Assembly: GCA_001931875.2 (NCBI GenBank)
Contig: MSJH02000349.1
Coordinates: forward strand, 1-21,044
DNA: 21,044 nt
From: Byssochlamys sp. IMV 00236
Lineage: Eukaryota; Ascomycota; Eurotiomycetes; Eurotiales; Thermoascaceae
Direction of reading: 5' to 3'
Shown here: positions 8,173-17,467 of the stretch, in pieces
Layout of the letters: each line of letters begins with the position of its first letter
How positions within the stretch are numbered: the stretch's first letter is position 1
The notes under the pieces: model-generated
Database searches by the model: none
The model's input: the letters and a program-made list of their open reading frames with translations, nothing else
What the model was told of the DNA's origin: nothing
Position numbers and translations under genes: made by a program

Positions 8173-9207
8173 GATTTGATTTAAAGAATCAATGATTGCG
8201 GCTATATTAAAAGTTATTTCACCTTGTTTATTATAAAACGTTCATCATTACAGTCATTATTATTCATTGTTTTTTGATATTTCTTTTGTTTAAAAAGAGA
8301 AAGAAAAAGAGAAATAAGATTAGAGATTACTTTTATAATTGTGTGGCACAGGGACAAAAAGGGTTTTGTCATGTGTAATACGAACAAGAGTTTACTGCTT
8401 GTGTTGAACTCTGGTTAAAAAAGTTTATTATTTATTCTTATGAAGAGGCATTTATATATATCATCTAGTCATCATTTATACAAGCATGATATGAACAAAG
8501 AGTGAAATGGCTAGGACAAGAAGAAGAAGAAGAGGGGGAGGGAGGAGGTAACATATGTCGCAATTCAGTAAGAGAAGACGCATTAAATCACGCAATCTGT
8601 ATTATATCTAAGTGGATTCTAACGGAATTTAAAAAATCTCTGCATTCTGTTTAATGTTAACGTACAGTCGAGATCATCTAGGTCTAGCATAGGACTATTG
8701 CTTTCATATAAAAGCAGTTAAGTTGATTATGATAAAAAGTACTTTTTAAAATAAATAATTTCTCGAGAAAAATATCACGTCTTGAAGTGAAATCACAAGA
8801 ACATCCTTTATATCTCGAGTCTTGCTTTCACTCTATTCCTTATTTTCGTGCATGTCTTTATTTCAGTCAAGTCAGAAAGAAGAGTTTTAAACTAAAATAT
8901 TGAATACATATACAACAAATATCAAAATCAGGAACAACAATATCACAAAAGTTTCTACCAGCAGTAAGAAAGATTTATGAAAAAAAAAGATGAGGACTAT
9001 CCAAACATACATATTAAATAATCACACATCAAAAGAAGGGGAGCAATATGACAAAAGACTAAATAAAGGAATCATGTGATACTCTCCCTCCCCTCTCTCT
9101 CTTTTTTGCATCGATAAGATAAAAAATGATCTTCCCCCCGCTCGGACCGAGTGTCATTTAACCGAAAAAAAAAACAGCTTTTCCCTTTTTCTTTTTTATT
9201 ATTTATT
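8173..9207. promoter_or_regulatory. 1.0-kb divergent promoter region, bZIP / SLC35F-like
   Basis: This serves the bZIP gene leftwards and the transporter rightwards. It holds a purine-rich block around 8519-8549, a 12-bp palindrome TTTCTCGAGAAA at 8759-8770, a double GATA motif GATAAGATAA at 9115-9124, and an inverted CTCGGACCGAG at 9141-9151, about 57 bp before the transporter ATG. Which factors use these sites is unknown. I see no coding sequence. Confidence 0.45.
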
Positions 9208-10541
9208 ATGCGGTCAAGGAGACAAATAGTACTCCCAGTCGTTCTTGGTCAACTACTTTCACTTTGTATAGTTGGAACAAGTACTGCCTCATCTGCTCTA
9301 TGGAATCACTATGGCATCAGCATACCTTGTACTCAGAACTTTTGTAATTACTTACTACTGGCAATCATCTATGGTAGATCAGCTCACACATCATTTAAAT
9401 TTTCTTGGCATTGTAAAGTATATATATATATCCACATACATATTCAATCAATACTCATGCCTATAGCAGTCGTAGGATTTTCTTTTGCTGATGTGGGAGG
9501 CAAGAGACGATGACAATGTGTGTAACATACACTGACAGTCTTGTTTTTAGGAAATGTATTGGCCGTATTGGCTTTCAAGAGCACATCTCTCCTATCAGCA
9601 TTAGTACTATCGTCATGGACAATTCCTTGCGTTATGCTCCTTTCTACTTACTTTCTTCATGCGAAATACAGTCTGATTCACGTGAGGAGTGCAGTGATAT
9701 GTTTAGTTGGTCTTGCATTGCTCATATGGTGTGATACAATGGCAACGGATGACGCTACAGGTAGGCTAATAGAATGGCAATGGAACCCCATGATTCATAT
9801 ATTTACTATTAGCAAACCATAGCTGGATTGGAGATATCATATGTGTAAGCTATATTTTAATTACTCTTTGTGGATGAACTCATGATTAGATTAGCTTATG
9901 AGCGCGACCTCGTATGCAGTATGCAATGTAATAGAGGAACATCTCGTCAGCCATCACACGACAGCCGAAATTCTAGGTAAAGCAGGTTTATTAGGGTCAT
10001 TGATGTGTGGAATACAAGCGTAAGATCATTTTTACATACAATAGTGACGTGTCATTTATATATGTTGTAGATTATATTTTGAATATGATACCGTGATAAG
10101 CATACAATGGACTTTAGGCAGTGGTAAGCAACAAAAAAAAAGAGGTTAGTTCCGTGTTTATCATAAGCCTAATGAATGATAGGTCTATTGGTTGTAGGCT
10201 ACATTCTCTGTCTTTTCACAATGTACTCGCTTGTACCCACAGTCTACAGAATGACAAGTGCCACTTTTGTCAACATGAACCTGATCACAAACAATTTTTA
10301 TTCATTACTCGTTGGATTATTCTTTCTGAATGCAAAGGTAAGAAAAGAAAAGAAAAAGAGTAAGGGACAAGAAGTGATGATTTCTATGTAATAGATGCCT
10401 CCGTTTTATTTGGTGGCATATATATTAGTCATAACAGGTGTTATATCCTACAGTTTAGCGCCTTCAACAACAGATAATGATAGCGAAGAACAGAGACAGG
10501 TTCTTAAATCATCAGACCATTCAATAACATCCTATACCTAG
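9208..10541 (+). CDS. SLC35F1/F2-like transporter (DMT superfamily, 8 exons)
   Basis: A membrane carrier of the SLC35F group (drug/metabolite transporter superfamily); human SLC35F2 has been reported to move queuine/queuosine, but this protein's substrate is unknown. Exons: 9208..9412, 9467..9499, 9551..9760, 9813..9844, 9895..10019, 10071..10123, 10183..10337, 10395..10541; 960 nt, 319 aa, about ten membrane segments. Diagnostic blocks are VLGQLLSLCIVGTSTAS (TM1), FADVGGNVLAVLAFKSTSLL, SSWTIPCVMLLSTYFLHAKY, YAVCNVIEEHLV and MTSATFVNMNLITNNFYSLL. Exons 2 and 4 are only 33 and 32 nt. Intron 2 (9500-9550) has a GC donor. Exon 2 may start at 9467 or 9470 (tandem acceptors). I chose the ATG at 9208 because upstream in-frame sequence is low-complexity and has no ATG. 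The N-terminal cytosolic tail of human SLC35F2 is absent. Confidence 0.85.
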
Positions 10542-10569
10542 ACATTTATACATATATATATGCGTTGTA

Positions 10570-10584
10570 AATAAATTATTTATT
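10570..10584. terminator. Mirrored poly(A) signals between convergent genes
   Basis: AATAAA on the plus strand (10570-10575, for the transporter) and AATAAA on the minus strand (10579-10584, for the SDR gene) are separated by three bases in the 58-nt gap. Cleavage 10-30 nt downstream of each would place both transcript ends past the other signal, so the 3' UTRs overlap. Confidence 0.55.
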
Positions 10585-10599
10585 GATAGATATGGTTCA

Positions 10600-11749
10600 T
10601 TAGATAGGTGATTCATAATCGGGCATCTTTTCTTTGATGAGTCTTTCGGTATACTCCCATAATTCCAATGGACGATCATTATGAGCAGCAGCACCCCAAG
10701 GACTAGAGACAACACCAAATGGCATACAATACTTTCCTCTGATATCCTTTTCTTCTACTTCAGGACTTGTAGCAAGATAGAGTTGAGTCAATGCACCCTC
10801 CTCTGTGGAAATGAAAACAAAACTGTTCAACCACTCCTTCCAAGATCCAGGCTTGTACAAATGGCGGAACAGATCACTGCGAACAATACCTGGGTGATTG
10901 CAGTTGACATAGACGTTCTTTACGCCTTTATTTTCCAGTCGCTTATTGAGTTCTCTTGTAAACAAGATGTTACAAGTCTACACAAAATGCATCAAACCTG
11001 TGTTTACTTAAAAAAAAAAAGAAGAAGTCTGTTTACCTTGGACATGGCATAATGTTGCAATGTACTATAGCCTTCAGGATCACTTATACTTTCAAGGTCA
11101 AACTTTCTCCAGAGTAGCATATGACCCATAGAACTTACTGTGACAACGCGAGAAGGTGTGGATACTTCTAAAAGAGGAAGTAGGAGCATTGTCAAGTAAT
11201 GATGTGCAACATGATTGGTGGCAAACTGTGTTTCGATACCTATTAAACGTATAAGTCTACTGTGTATGTGTCTGAAATCGGTTTACTAACCATCTTCTGA
11301 GAGAGCAAAGGGGCACATCATAACGCCAGCATTATTCATCAAAATGTTGAGTTGTTTGTATCGAGACTTGAACTCGTCTGCGAATTTTTTAACAGAGGCA
11401 AGTGACATCAGATCAATTCTAATATATTCGACCTTCTTGTTGCCCGTCGCGTCTATTATTTCTTCGACAGCAGCTTGACATCTCTTTTCATCACGCGCTG
11501 CAACAATACTTTAATGATTATATGAGTCATAGAAACATATAGAAATGTTTACATACACTGTACAGCCTTTTCTTGCCATTTCTGTTGCACATACTTTGCC
11601 AATCTAATAATAAGCTGTCATTAAGCAATAGTCCTAATTAAACATACAGCACTTACACCACTACTACTTCCAGTCACAATGGCAACTTTGCCTGTCAGAT
11701 CAGGAATCTGTTCAAAAGAGTAATTTCGCTTTGACCAAAAGTCTCTCAT
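10600..11749 (-). CDS. Short-chain dehydrogenase/reductase, retinol-dehydrogenase-like (5 exons)
   Basis: An NAD(P)-dependent oxidoreductase with a Rossmann fold, closest in style to the RDH11-14/WWOX group; the fungal substrate is unknown. Exons complement(10600..10977, 11037..11239, 11291..11508, 11557..11603, 11657..11749); 939 nt, 312 aa, all junctions in phase. The nucleotide-binding motif TGSSSGIG is at 26-33, AARDEKR follows strand 2 (50-56), NNAG is at 105-108, Asn128 starts the NHVAHHYL helix, catalytic Ser155/156 lies in VVTVSS, and Tyr183-Lys187 are in YAMSK. NCNHPGIVRSDL follows, as in RDH enzymes. There is no signal peptide or membrane anchor. The start follows a TATA box by 51 bp. 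The catalytic set is complete, so it should be active. Confidence 0.9.
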
Positions 11750-11799
11750 TTATGCTTGTCTTTAGACAAAGAAAAAAAAAAATGAAAAACTGTATTCCC

Positions 11800-11807
11800 T
11801 TTTTATA
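11800..11807 (-). promoter_or_regulatory. TATA box of the SDR gene
   Basis: TATAAAAA on the minus strand, 51-58 bp before the ATG at 11749. Confidence 0.6.
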
Positions 11808-13048
11808 TTTCAAAGTTACCCCGCGGGCTTTTTTTTCCTTCTTTCTCTGCATGAAGCCTTAGTCTATCTACTTGTCCCTTTTACTTGCCATTTTATTCTC
11901 TCTTGTCAGCCTCTTTTCAATTACAATCTGTGATTTTTTTTAAAAAAACATGTATATTGGAAATAATGAAATATATGAAGGATATATTCATTGTTATCTA
12001 CGCCCTGAGTCATCAAGGGCGATCCTAAAATGGGGTGTATACGTGGCATATGTAATACAAAGGTCTACACATAATTTATTGGCTGAGAAAGCCATATGAA
12101 AGATGGACACTCTGGAAAATTTATCATTCTTTCTCTCTCTCTCTCTCTCTTTCTCGGTGTCAATGAGAACTGCTCATTAACCAAGATTTCATTGAACATG
12201 ACTGTGACCTTTAAGTATGATTGCTGTTCATAATGAACGTAAGTGTAACATTACTCTTTTTGGTATATGTTTAATAGACTTGTTTAAAATGGTCAGATAA
12301 ACTGTAGCAAATAGAAACTAGGTTTGTTATGACGATTGGTATTCAAAGGAAAGCCCAAGGTATTATAAAGCTGTTTGTTACATCTTCTATATCGATACAG
12401 TAATTGACATGATAGCTGAAACATTCATATTTGTTGTCAAAGTGCAGCATATATAGTGATTTTACCTTATTCTTCAGCTTGTACTTGGTTTATTTAGTTG
12501 CTTGTTGAAATCTAAAACATTTAAAAAAATGGCCGCGCGAATATTGAATGATGAGGTCAGAGAAAGAATGATTTTGTCATTGGGCAGATGAACAAGAACA
12601 GATGAGCATTTCAAATTATGCTCATTCAGACAAACACTGAATTAGCTCATCTTTTTTCATGAAATAAAATATTAAAAGTGCTCTATTCGTGATGTGAAGT
12701 GCATAAAGTATTGCCCATAAATAAAAGTGAGCCTACGTCAAGAAAAATGATTGGACACAGCTAAAAATGGTTTTTACCTAAATTTCTGTAGGACCCTTTT
12801 GTGCATAGACACAGGCACGTGGGGTACTTTATGATGTTTATAGTCTTGGGCACGTTACACGTTGTCACCATCAGGAGTGAGTAAATAAAGCAACGCATTT
12901 CCCTTGACGACCGTTACCATAGCAAAAACAAAACATGTGCTTGCATATATAAAATAAGAACCACTCACAAGTATATATTTATCCACACCAATAAAAACAA
13001 TCTAAATTTAGAAACCAGAAAATGTAAAATAGAGAGAGAGATGCAAGG
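11808..13048. other. Intergenic region without recognisable genes
   Basis: About 1.2 kb of AT-rich DNA upstream of the SDR gene and downstream of the candidate 67-aa gene. It contains a (CT)9 run at 12133-12150 and a short perfect hairpin with a TGAGTCA core at 12001-12021. Both strands are stop-rich and I see no conserved exons or tRNA-like structure. Confidence 0.5.
12001..12021. promoter_or_regulatory. Hairpin framing a TGAGTCA (AP-1/Gcn4-type) site
   Basis: CGCCCT (12001-12006) pairs with AGGGCG (12016-12021), and TGAGTCA, the half-site pair bound by AP-1/Gcn4-type bZIP proteins, lies at 12006-12012. It is about 250 bp upstream of the SDR start. A role in SDR regulation is inference. Confidence 0.3.
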
Positions 13049-13054
13049 TTTATT
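13049..13054 (-). terminator. Candidate poly(A) signal of the 67-aa gene
   Basis: AATAAA on the minus strand, about 42 nt after the stop codon of the small open frame. Confidence 0.45.
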
Positions 13055-13095
13055 GAAAGATTATTTACAGAAAGGAATATAGAAAAAGAGATATA

Positions 13096-13299
13096 TTACA
13101 AGTGAAAGGATATAAGTCGATTCATGGATTCGTCTGTGATGATCTGTGATTGGCCTTTACTTTTGATTCCAAAGAAGCTTTCAAATGTCCATTTATCGAC
13201 TCTTGTTTCTTTCATTTCTTCTTTTATTGGCATGAGTCGTTTCTTGTTGTGATCGTTTCGAAGGTAAATAGGTTCTATGTCCGATTGATTAAATGGCAT
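13096..13299 (-). CDS. Candidate small gene, 67 aa, unknown function
   Basis: A single-exon 67-codon frame starting with ATG. I do not recognise the product. It is charged and soluble-looking, beginning MPFNQSDIEPIYLRNDHNKK, with VDKWTFESFFGIKSKGQ in the middle; there is no signal peptide or membrane span. The case for a gene rests on context: TATAAAT 52-58 bp upstream, an AATAAA signal about 42 nt after the stop, and the same spacing as its neighbours. It could be a chance frame in AT-rich DNA, or one exon of a longer transcript, though I find no continuation. Confidence 0.45.
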   Translation of the reverse strand: MPFNQSDIEPIYLRNDHNKKRLMPIKEEMKETRVDKWTFESFFGIKSKGQSQIITDESMNRLISFHL

Positions 13300-13880
13300 A
13301 TTGTGAAAGACATTGAGTTGAATGTTTATAGGTCGTGATTTCTTTGCCCCATTTATACTTTTTTAAATGGCGCGTGTGACTGACATGTGGCTTATTATGA
13401 CGGAGGTGTGTAGATTTGCTGCATAAAGAAAGACGGCATTGTTGTTGTTCAAGAAAAGGGAGAGATTTGCTAGAACCGTAAGGAAATAATGAAATATTTG
13501 AATATAGTAATACTATTCTTACCCTATCTTTTTTTAAATGTCACATTTTATTTGATTAGTAAATCCCTTTCCTATCTTTGTATTTCTCTCTCTGTCTTAA
13601 GCGTATTCAAAGTGAAAAGAAAGTGGTCCAGAGAGTTCATTTAATAGATAAGGAGATAATGAAGGAGATGATTGATTACTATATTAAGTGACTATTTACA
13701 TTTGTATATGCAAAAGACAAATTTATATGCATCTAATTACGGCATGTTTTTTTTGTTCTCATAAACTGTGCTAATTGATCTAATTAAACTATAAAAACAA
13801 AACATTATGCAGTCTAACAAAGAAGGAGGATATTGTTTATTTTTTTTTTATGTGTACTGATACATCGTCTATAAGCCTGT
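13300..13880. other. Intergenic: 67-aa gene promoter and oxidase 3' flank
   Basis: About 0.6 kb between two minus-strand genes. TATAAAT (minus, 13351-13357) is the probable core promoter of the 67-aa gene. The rest is AT-rich with no recognisable gene. Confidence 0.5.
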
Positions 13881-13886
13881 TTTATT
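13881..13886 (-). terminator. Candidate poly(A) signal of the multicopper oxidase
   Basis: AATAAA on the minus strand, about 10 nt past the stop codon, beside T-rich sequence on the plus strand. Confidence 0.4.
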
Positions 13887-13895
13887 TTTTTTTTT

Positions 13896-15623
13896 TTATG
13901 GAACAACTTCAAGAACGACCATCTTGCCTTGCAGCATATGAGCTGTTATATGACAATGGGCTGCCCAAACTCCAGGATTATTCTATACATAAAAAATATT
14001 AACCAGAGAACACAAAATCTTGATCTTTACTAAGCTTACCGCATAAAGTCGAATCTTGATCCAACCACAAGGACGTTCACTAGGTATATCTGGCCAAAGA
14101 TACTGCATAGACACATCTCTGAGCAAAGGTTGTTGATACGTAAATACATTCTTATGTTCGTCATGGTCATAGTCTCCAGGTCCTTCTGCAATCAAGTAAT
14201 GTGAGTATCCATGCGTGTGCCATGGATGGGTGACGCAGAGACCAGCTTCGTTCTTCATGTTTTGAAAGACGATATCGACAACTTCACCGAGTTTGATGGG
14301 GTACGTCTGATGCTTGACTGAGAAACCGTCGATAGGATCAAGTGGGCCCGGATCAGGATCAGCCTTGATGATGTCCAAGAGTGACGCCGTATCATTTCCC
14401 CAGGACTTATGCACACGTCCATTGTTTTGAAATTGTGTGGTATTATCGGGCATTTTGACTTGAGCCATGCTCAATTTGATTGTGCGAGAGGGACTTTCAG
14501 TAAGAATCATGGAATTGCTAGGATTGATCGCCTTGAGGTCACGTAGGATCCATCCGTGGTCTTTAGGTGGAGTGGTGGACGGGAGGTTCTTGGGTGGGTC
14601 AGTAACGCGAATGGTCGATGCGCTCTTGGTCTTGTCACTGACATAGCGGATATACCCAAATCCATTGGGTGAGTACGTCTTGCGATAATTAAAACTCCAT
14701 TTATAGAATGAAGCGATCGGAAACAAAGTACCGTCCGGATAGTTACCGGTTTGGATCAAAACTGAGCTACGTTGACCGGGCGTCAGTTCTAAATGGTCAA
14801 TCAACTGAGGCTGTACGCACTCCCCGTCAAGTTCGATCAAGGTCATGTTGTGATGCTGAATGAAGACACCGAGCACTCGAAAGGTCAGTCCGCCAATGTT
14901 TCGGAGCCTGTAGATCGAATTTGGCTTTACATCAATCACAGTGAACCCTGGGCAGTTTTCCATCGTACAGTTCTCATAGACAGACTTGCCATTCAACAGG
15001 ATACTGTCAGGGCCAGTATCGTCACCAAAGTTTGGACCCGTGTAGTAAGCTTGACGATCATACATTGATTGATGCCACCATTCGGACCACTGGAGGATAC
15101 GTTCTTCATGATATTCAAAGGGTCCCTCTTGAATAAGGCCTTCTGACAACATCTCTTGTTCTGCCTTGATCAAGGACTCTTCGCGCTCGTACACAATGAA
15201 GGGACCTTGTATTGAATCGTCTTGAACACCCACATGTGCATGGTAGTAGAATGTGCCTATCTGATTGATGATCTGAAATTCTTGACGGTACTCGCGGCCA
15301 GGTGCCACAGGCACCTGCGTGATTCCGGCAACACCATCAGCCTGATTCGTGCCAAATTGAAGGATACCATGAATATGGACACTTGTCGACACGTTGTTCT
15401 TGCCGCTGTTCTTGACAATGAATTCAACCGTGTCACCTACTACTACACGGACTGTAGGTGCTGGATATTGACCATTGACCGTCAATACGGCATAGGACTG
15501 AGTGAAGCAATCTGGGTTGAGAAGCGTAGGCTGGATATTAAGTTCAAATGTCCTTTTCTTGGCCTCAGCAGGTACAACGGCCATCAAGATGACCATTAAA
15601 CAGAGCCCCAATAAAATAAACAT
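13896..15623 (-). CDS. Secreted multicopper oxidase, ascorbate-oxidase/laccase-like (2 exons)
   Basis: A blue copper enzyme that oxidises substrates while reducing oxygen to water, acting outside the cell or at the wall. Exons complement(13896..13982, 14040..15623), intron 57 nt, 556 aa. A signal peptide occupies about residues 1-21 (hydrophobic core, cleavage near PAEA). Three cupredoxin domains follow. The copper sites are visible: HIHG (83-86), YYHAH (126-130), HPWHTHG (466-472) and HCHITAHMLQGK (537-548) with the type-1 Cys538. Position Cys+10, usually Met, Leu or Phe, is Lys548. There are several N-glycosylation sequons and no C-terminal anchor, unlike Fet3. I start at the ATG 15621-15623, 46 bp after a TATA box. 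The second exon carries the last copper ligands, so splicing is required for activity. Substrate is unknown. Confidence 0.9.
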
Positions 15624-15887
15624 TGACAAAGATAATAGAAAAAGGTAACAATCGGACCAATTGAGACTTATTTATACAAGTAGAAAACAGAGCCATCAAA
15701 TAAAGATATACAATTCTATAAATAAACTTGTTGCTTAAAGGAGTAGAACCATATATCGTCTGATCTACTTGTCCAGATTGAATTGCACAATGATATCAGT
15801 ACCTACATACAAGGCATACATGGATTGAATCACCGACAATAGTGACAGGAGGAAATGAAGTGATTAGATTTTTGTTTCTTTTTAAAC
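15624..15887. promoter_or_regulatory. 264-bp divergent promoter, multicopper oxidase / PRO2
   Basis: The only sequence between two divergent start codons. TATAAATA on the minus strand (15669-15676) lies 46-53 bp before the oxidase ATG, with CCAAT (plus) close by at 15658-15662. No clear TATA box precedes PRO2. Confidence 0.6.
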
Positions 15888-17341
15888 ATGTCTGTTTTAG
15901 AGATTGCTCGTTCTGCCAGACTGGCCTCTGTAAGCTTACAATCAGTAACGAATGAACAAAAGAACCAAGCACTGTTACGTATAAAACAAGTTTTGAGTGA
16001 ACGAAGACAGGAAATATTCGAAGCGAATGAACGGGATAAACAGGTATGCAAGTACTTTATTTTTATATTATATATTACTCAACATATAAAAATAGACTGC
16101 CAAAGAACTCGTAGAAGCAGGAAAGCTATCAAGCTCATTATACAAACGCTTGGATATTTGTCAAGGAGACAAGTTTGACACCATCTTGTCTGGTGTGAGC
16201 GACATAACATTCCTTCCAGATCCCACGAAAAAGATCACCTTGGCCACCAAACTGGACGACGGCCTTGAACTCTACAGGGTGAGCGTACCTGTTGGTGTGT
16301 TGTTGACTATTTTTGAAGCTCGTCCAGAAGTTGTTGTCAATATTTCCTGCTTGGCCTTGAAGTCAGGCAACGCTGTGATCTTGAAGGGAGGTAAAGAGGC
16401 AACACAGACAAATGCTGCTCTGGCTCGTGTGATTCAGGATGCGTTGGCCAGTTTAGACACGATCCCTAAGGAAGCAGTTCAAATCGTTGAGACACGTGAA
16501 GATATCAGTGCACTTCTCGACCTTGATCGTTATATTGATCTGGTAGTACCCAGAGGCAGTAACAGTTTGGTCAAATACATCCAGAACAATACAAGGTAAA
16601 AATTTTCTCACTTCTTCAATGGTTCTCTCATGTGTGTATATTTTTAGAATTCCTGTTCTTGGACATGCAGATGGTATCTGTTCAGTCTATGTGGACAAGG
16701 ATGCTGATATCGATAAAGCAGTTAAACTCGTCGTAGATTCCAAAACAAACTATACAGCTGCCTGTAACTCTGCAGAGACCCTGCTTGTTCATGAGTCATT
16801 ATTAGGCACTGATCGCTTCATCAAGATCGCCGACGCTTTACTCCAGGCTGGTGTCACCTTAAAGTGCACCAGTCACGTCCGAGACGTCTTGGTGAACAGC
16901 GATGCCATCACCACCAAAAACAAGATTGAAGAGGCAATCGATCAAGATTTTGACACAGAGTTCTTGGACTTGATTATGGCCGTAAAGTCTGTACCCGATG
17001 TCGAAGCAGCTGTGATGCACATCAACGATCATGGGTCAAAGCATACGGATGCGATCATTACTGAAAACAGGCAGACAGCCGATTATTTCATGACCCGGGT
17101 CGATGCTGCTGGCTGTTATTGGAACGCAAGTACACGATTTGCGGATGGGTTCCGTTATGGATTTGGTGCTGAGGTCGGTGTAAGCACAAACAAGACACAT
17201 GCTCGTGGTCCTGTCGGCCTTGAAGGTTTAGTCATTTACAAGTATAAACTCATTGGTCATGGTGATATCGTTGGTGATTATGGTACGGGTAAAAAGAAGT
17301 TTAAACACGAATCCATTGATCCTTCCGAATACAAGGTGTAA
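15888..17341 (+). CDS. PRO2: Gamma-glutamyl phosphate reductase (3 exons)
   Basis: The second enzyme of proline synthesis: it reduces gamma-glutamyl phosphate with NADPH to glutamate semialdehyde, in the cytosol and together with glutamate 5-kinase. Exons 15888..16043, 16096..16595, 16648..17341; introns of 52 nt each; 449 aa, near the yeast Pro2 length. It belongs to the aldehyde dehydrogenase fold: RVSVPVGVLLTIFEARPEV and SGNAVILKGGKEA in the cofactor domain, VPRGSNSLVKYIQ, and the catalytic Cys258 in NYTAACNSAETLLVH, followed by ARGPVGLEGLVIYKYKL. The C-terminal extension after GDYGTG is the fungal type. No kinase domain is fused, unlike plant and animal P5CS. It converges on the Bre4-like gene with 126 nt between stop codons. 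Confidence 0.96.
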
Positions 17342-17388
17342 GTAAGTTTTTTTTTCTTCTTTCTTTCTTCCTGCCAAGGAAAGTAAAA

Positions 17389-17431
17389 AATAAAAATAGC
17401 TTCCTTATTTCTATCTTGACCGGTTTTTATT
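17389..17431. terminator. Facing poly(A) signals of PRO2 and the Bre4-like gene
   Basis: AATAAA on the plus strand (17389-17394) serves PRO2 and AATAAA on the minus strand (17426-17431) serves the Bre4-like gene. The 31 nt between them is where both transcripts probably end. Confidence 0.5.
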
Positions 17432-17467
17432 ACAAGTGGTATATATATAATTAGGACAGTGGGAATC

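Noticed and set aside
8759..8770. 12-bp palindrome read as a heat-shock element
   Set aside because: The TTC and GAA units have the wrong spacing for a heat-shock element; it is kept only as a palindrome in the promoter entry.
9151..9207. N-terminal extension of the transporter from a GTG
   Set aside because: The extra residues are low-complexity Lys/Phe and need a non-ATG start; the ATG at 9208 begins just before TM1.
14793..15599. Plus-strand frames inside the oxidase gene
   Set aside because: They are antisense shadows of the well-supported multicopper oxidase exon.
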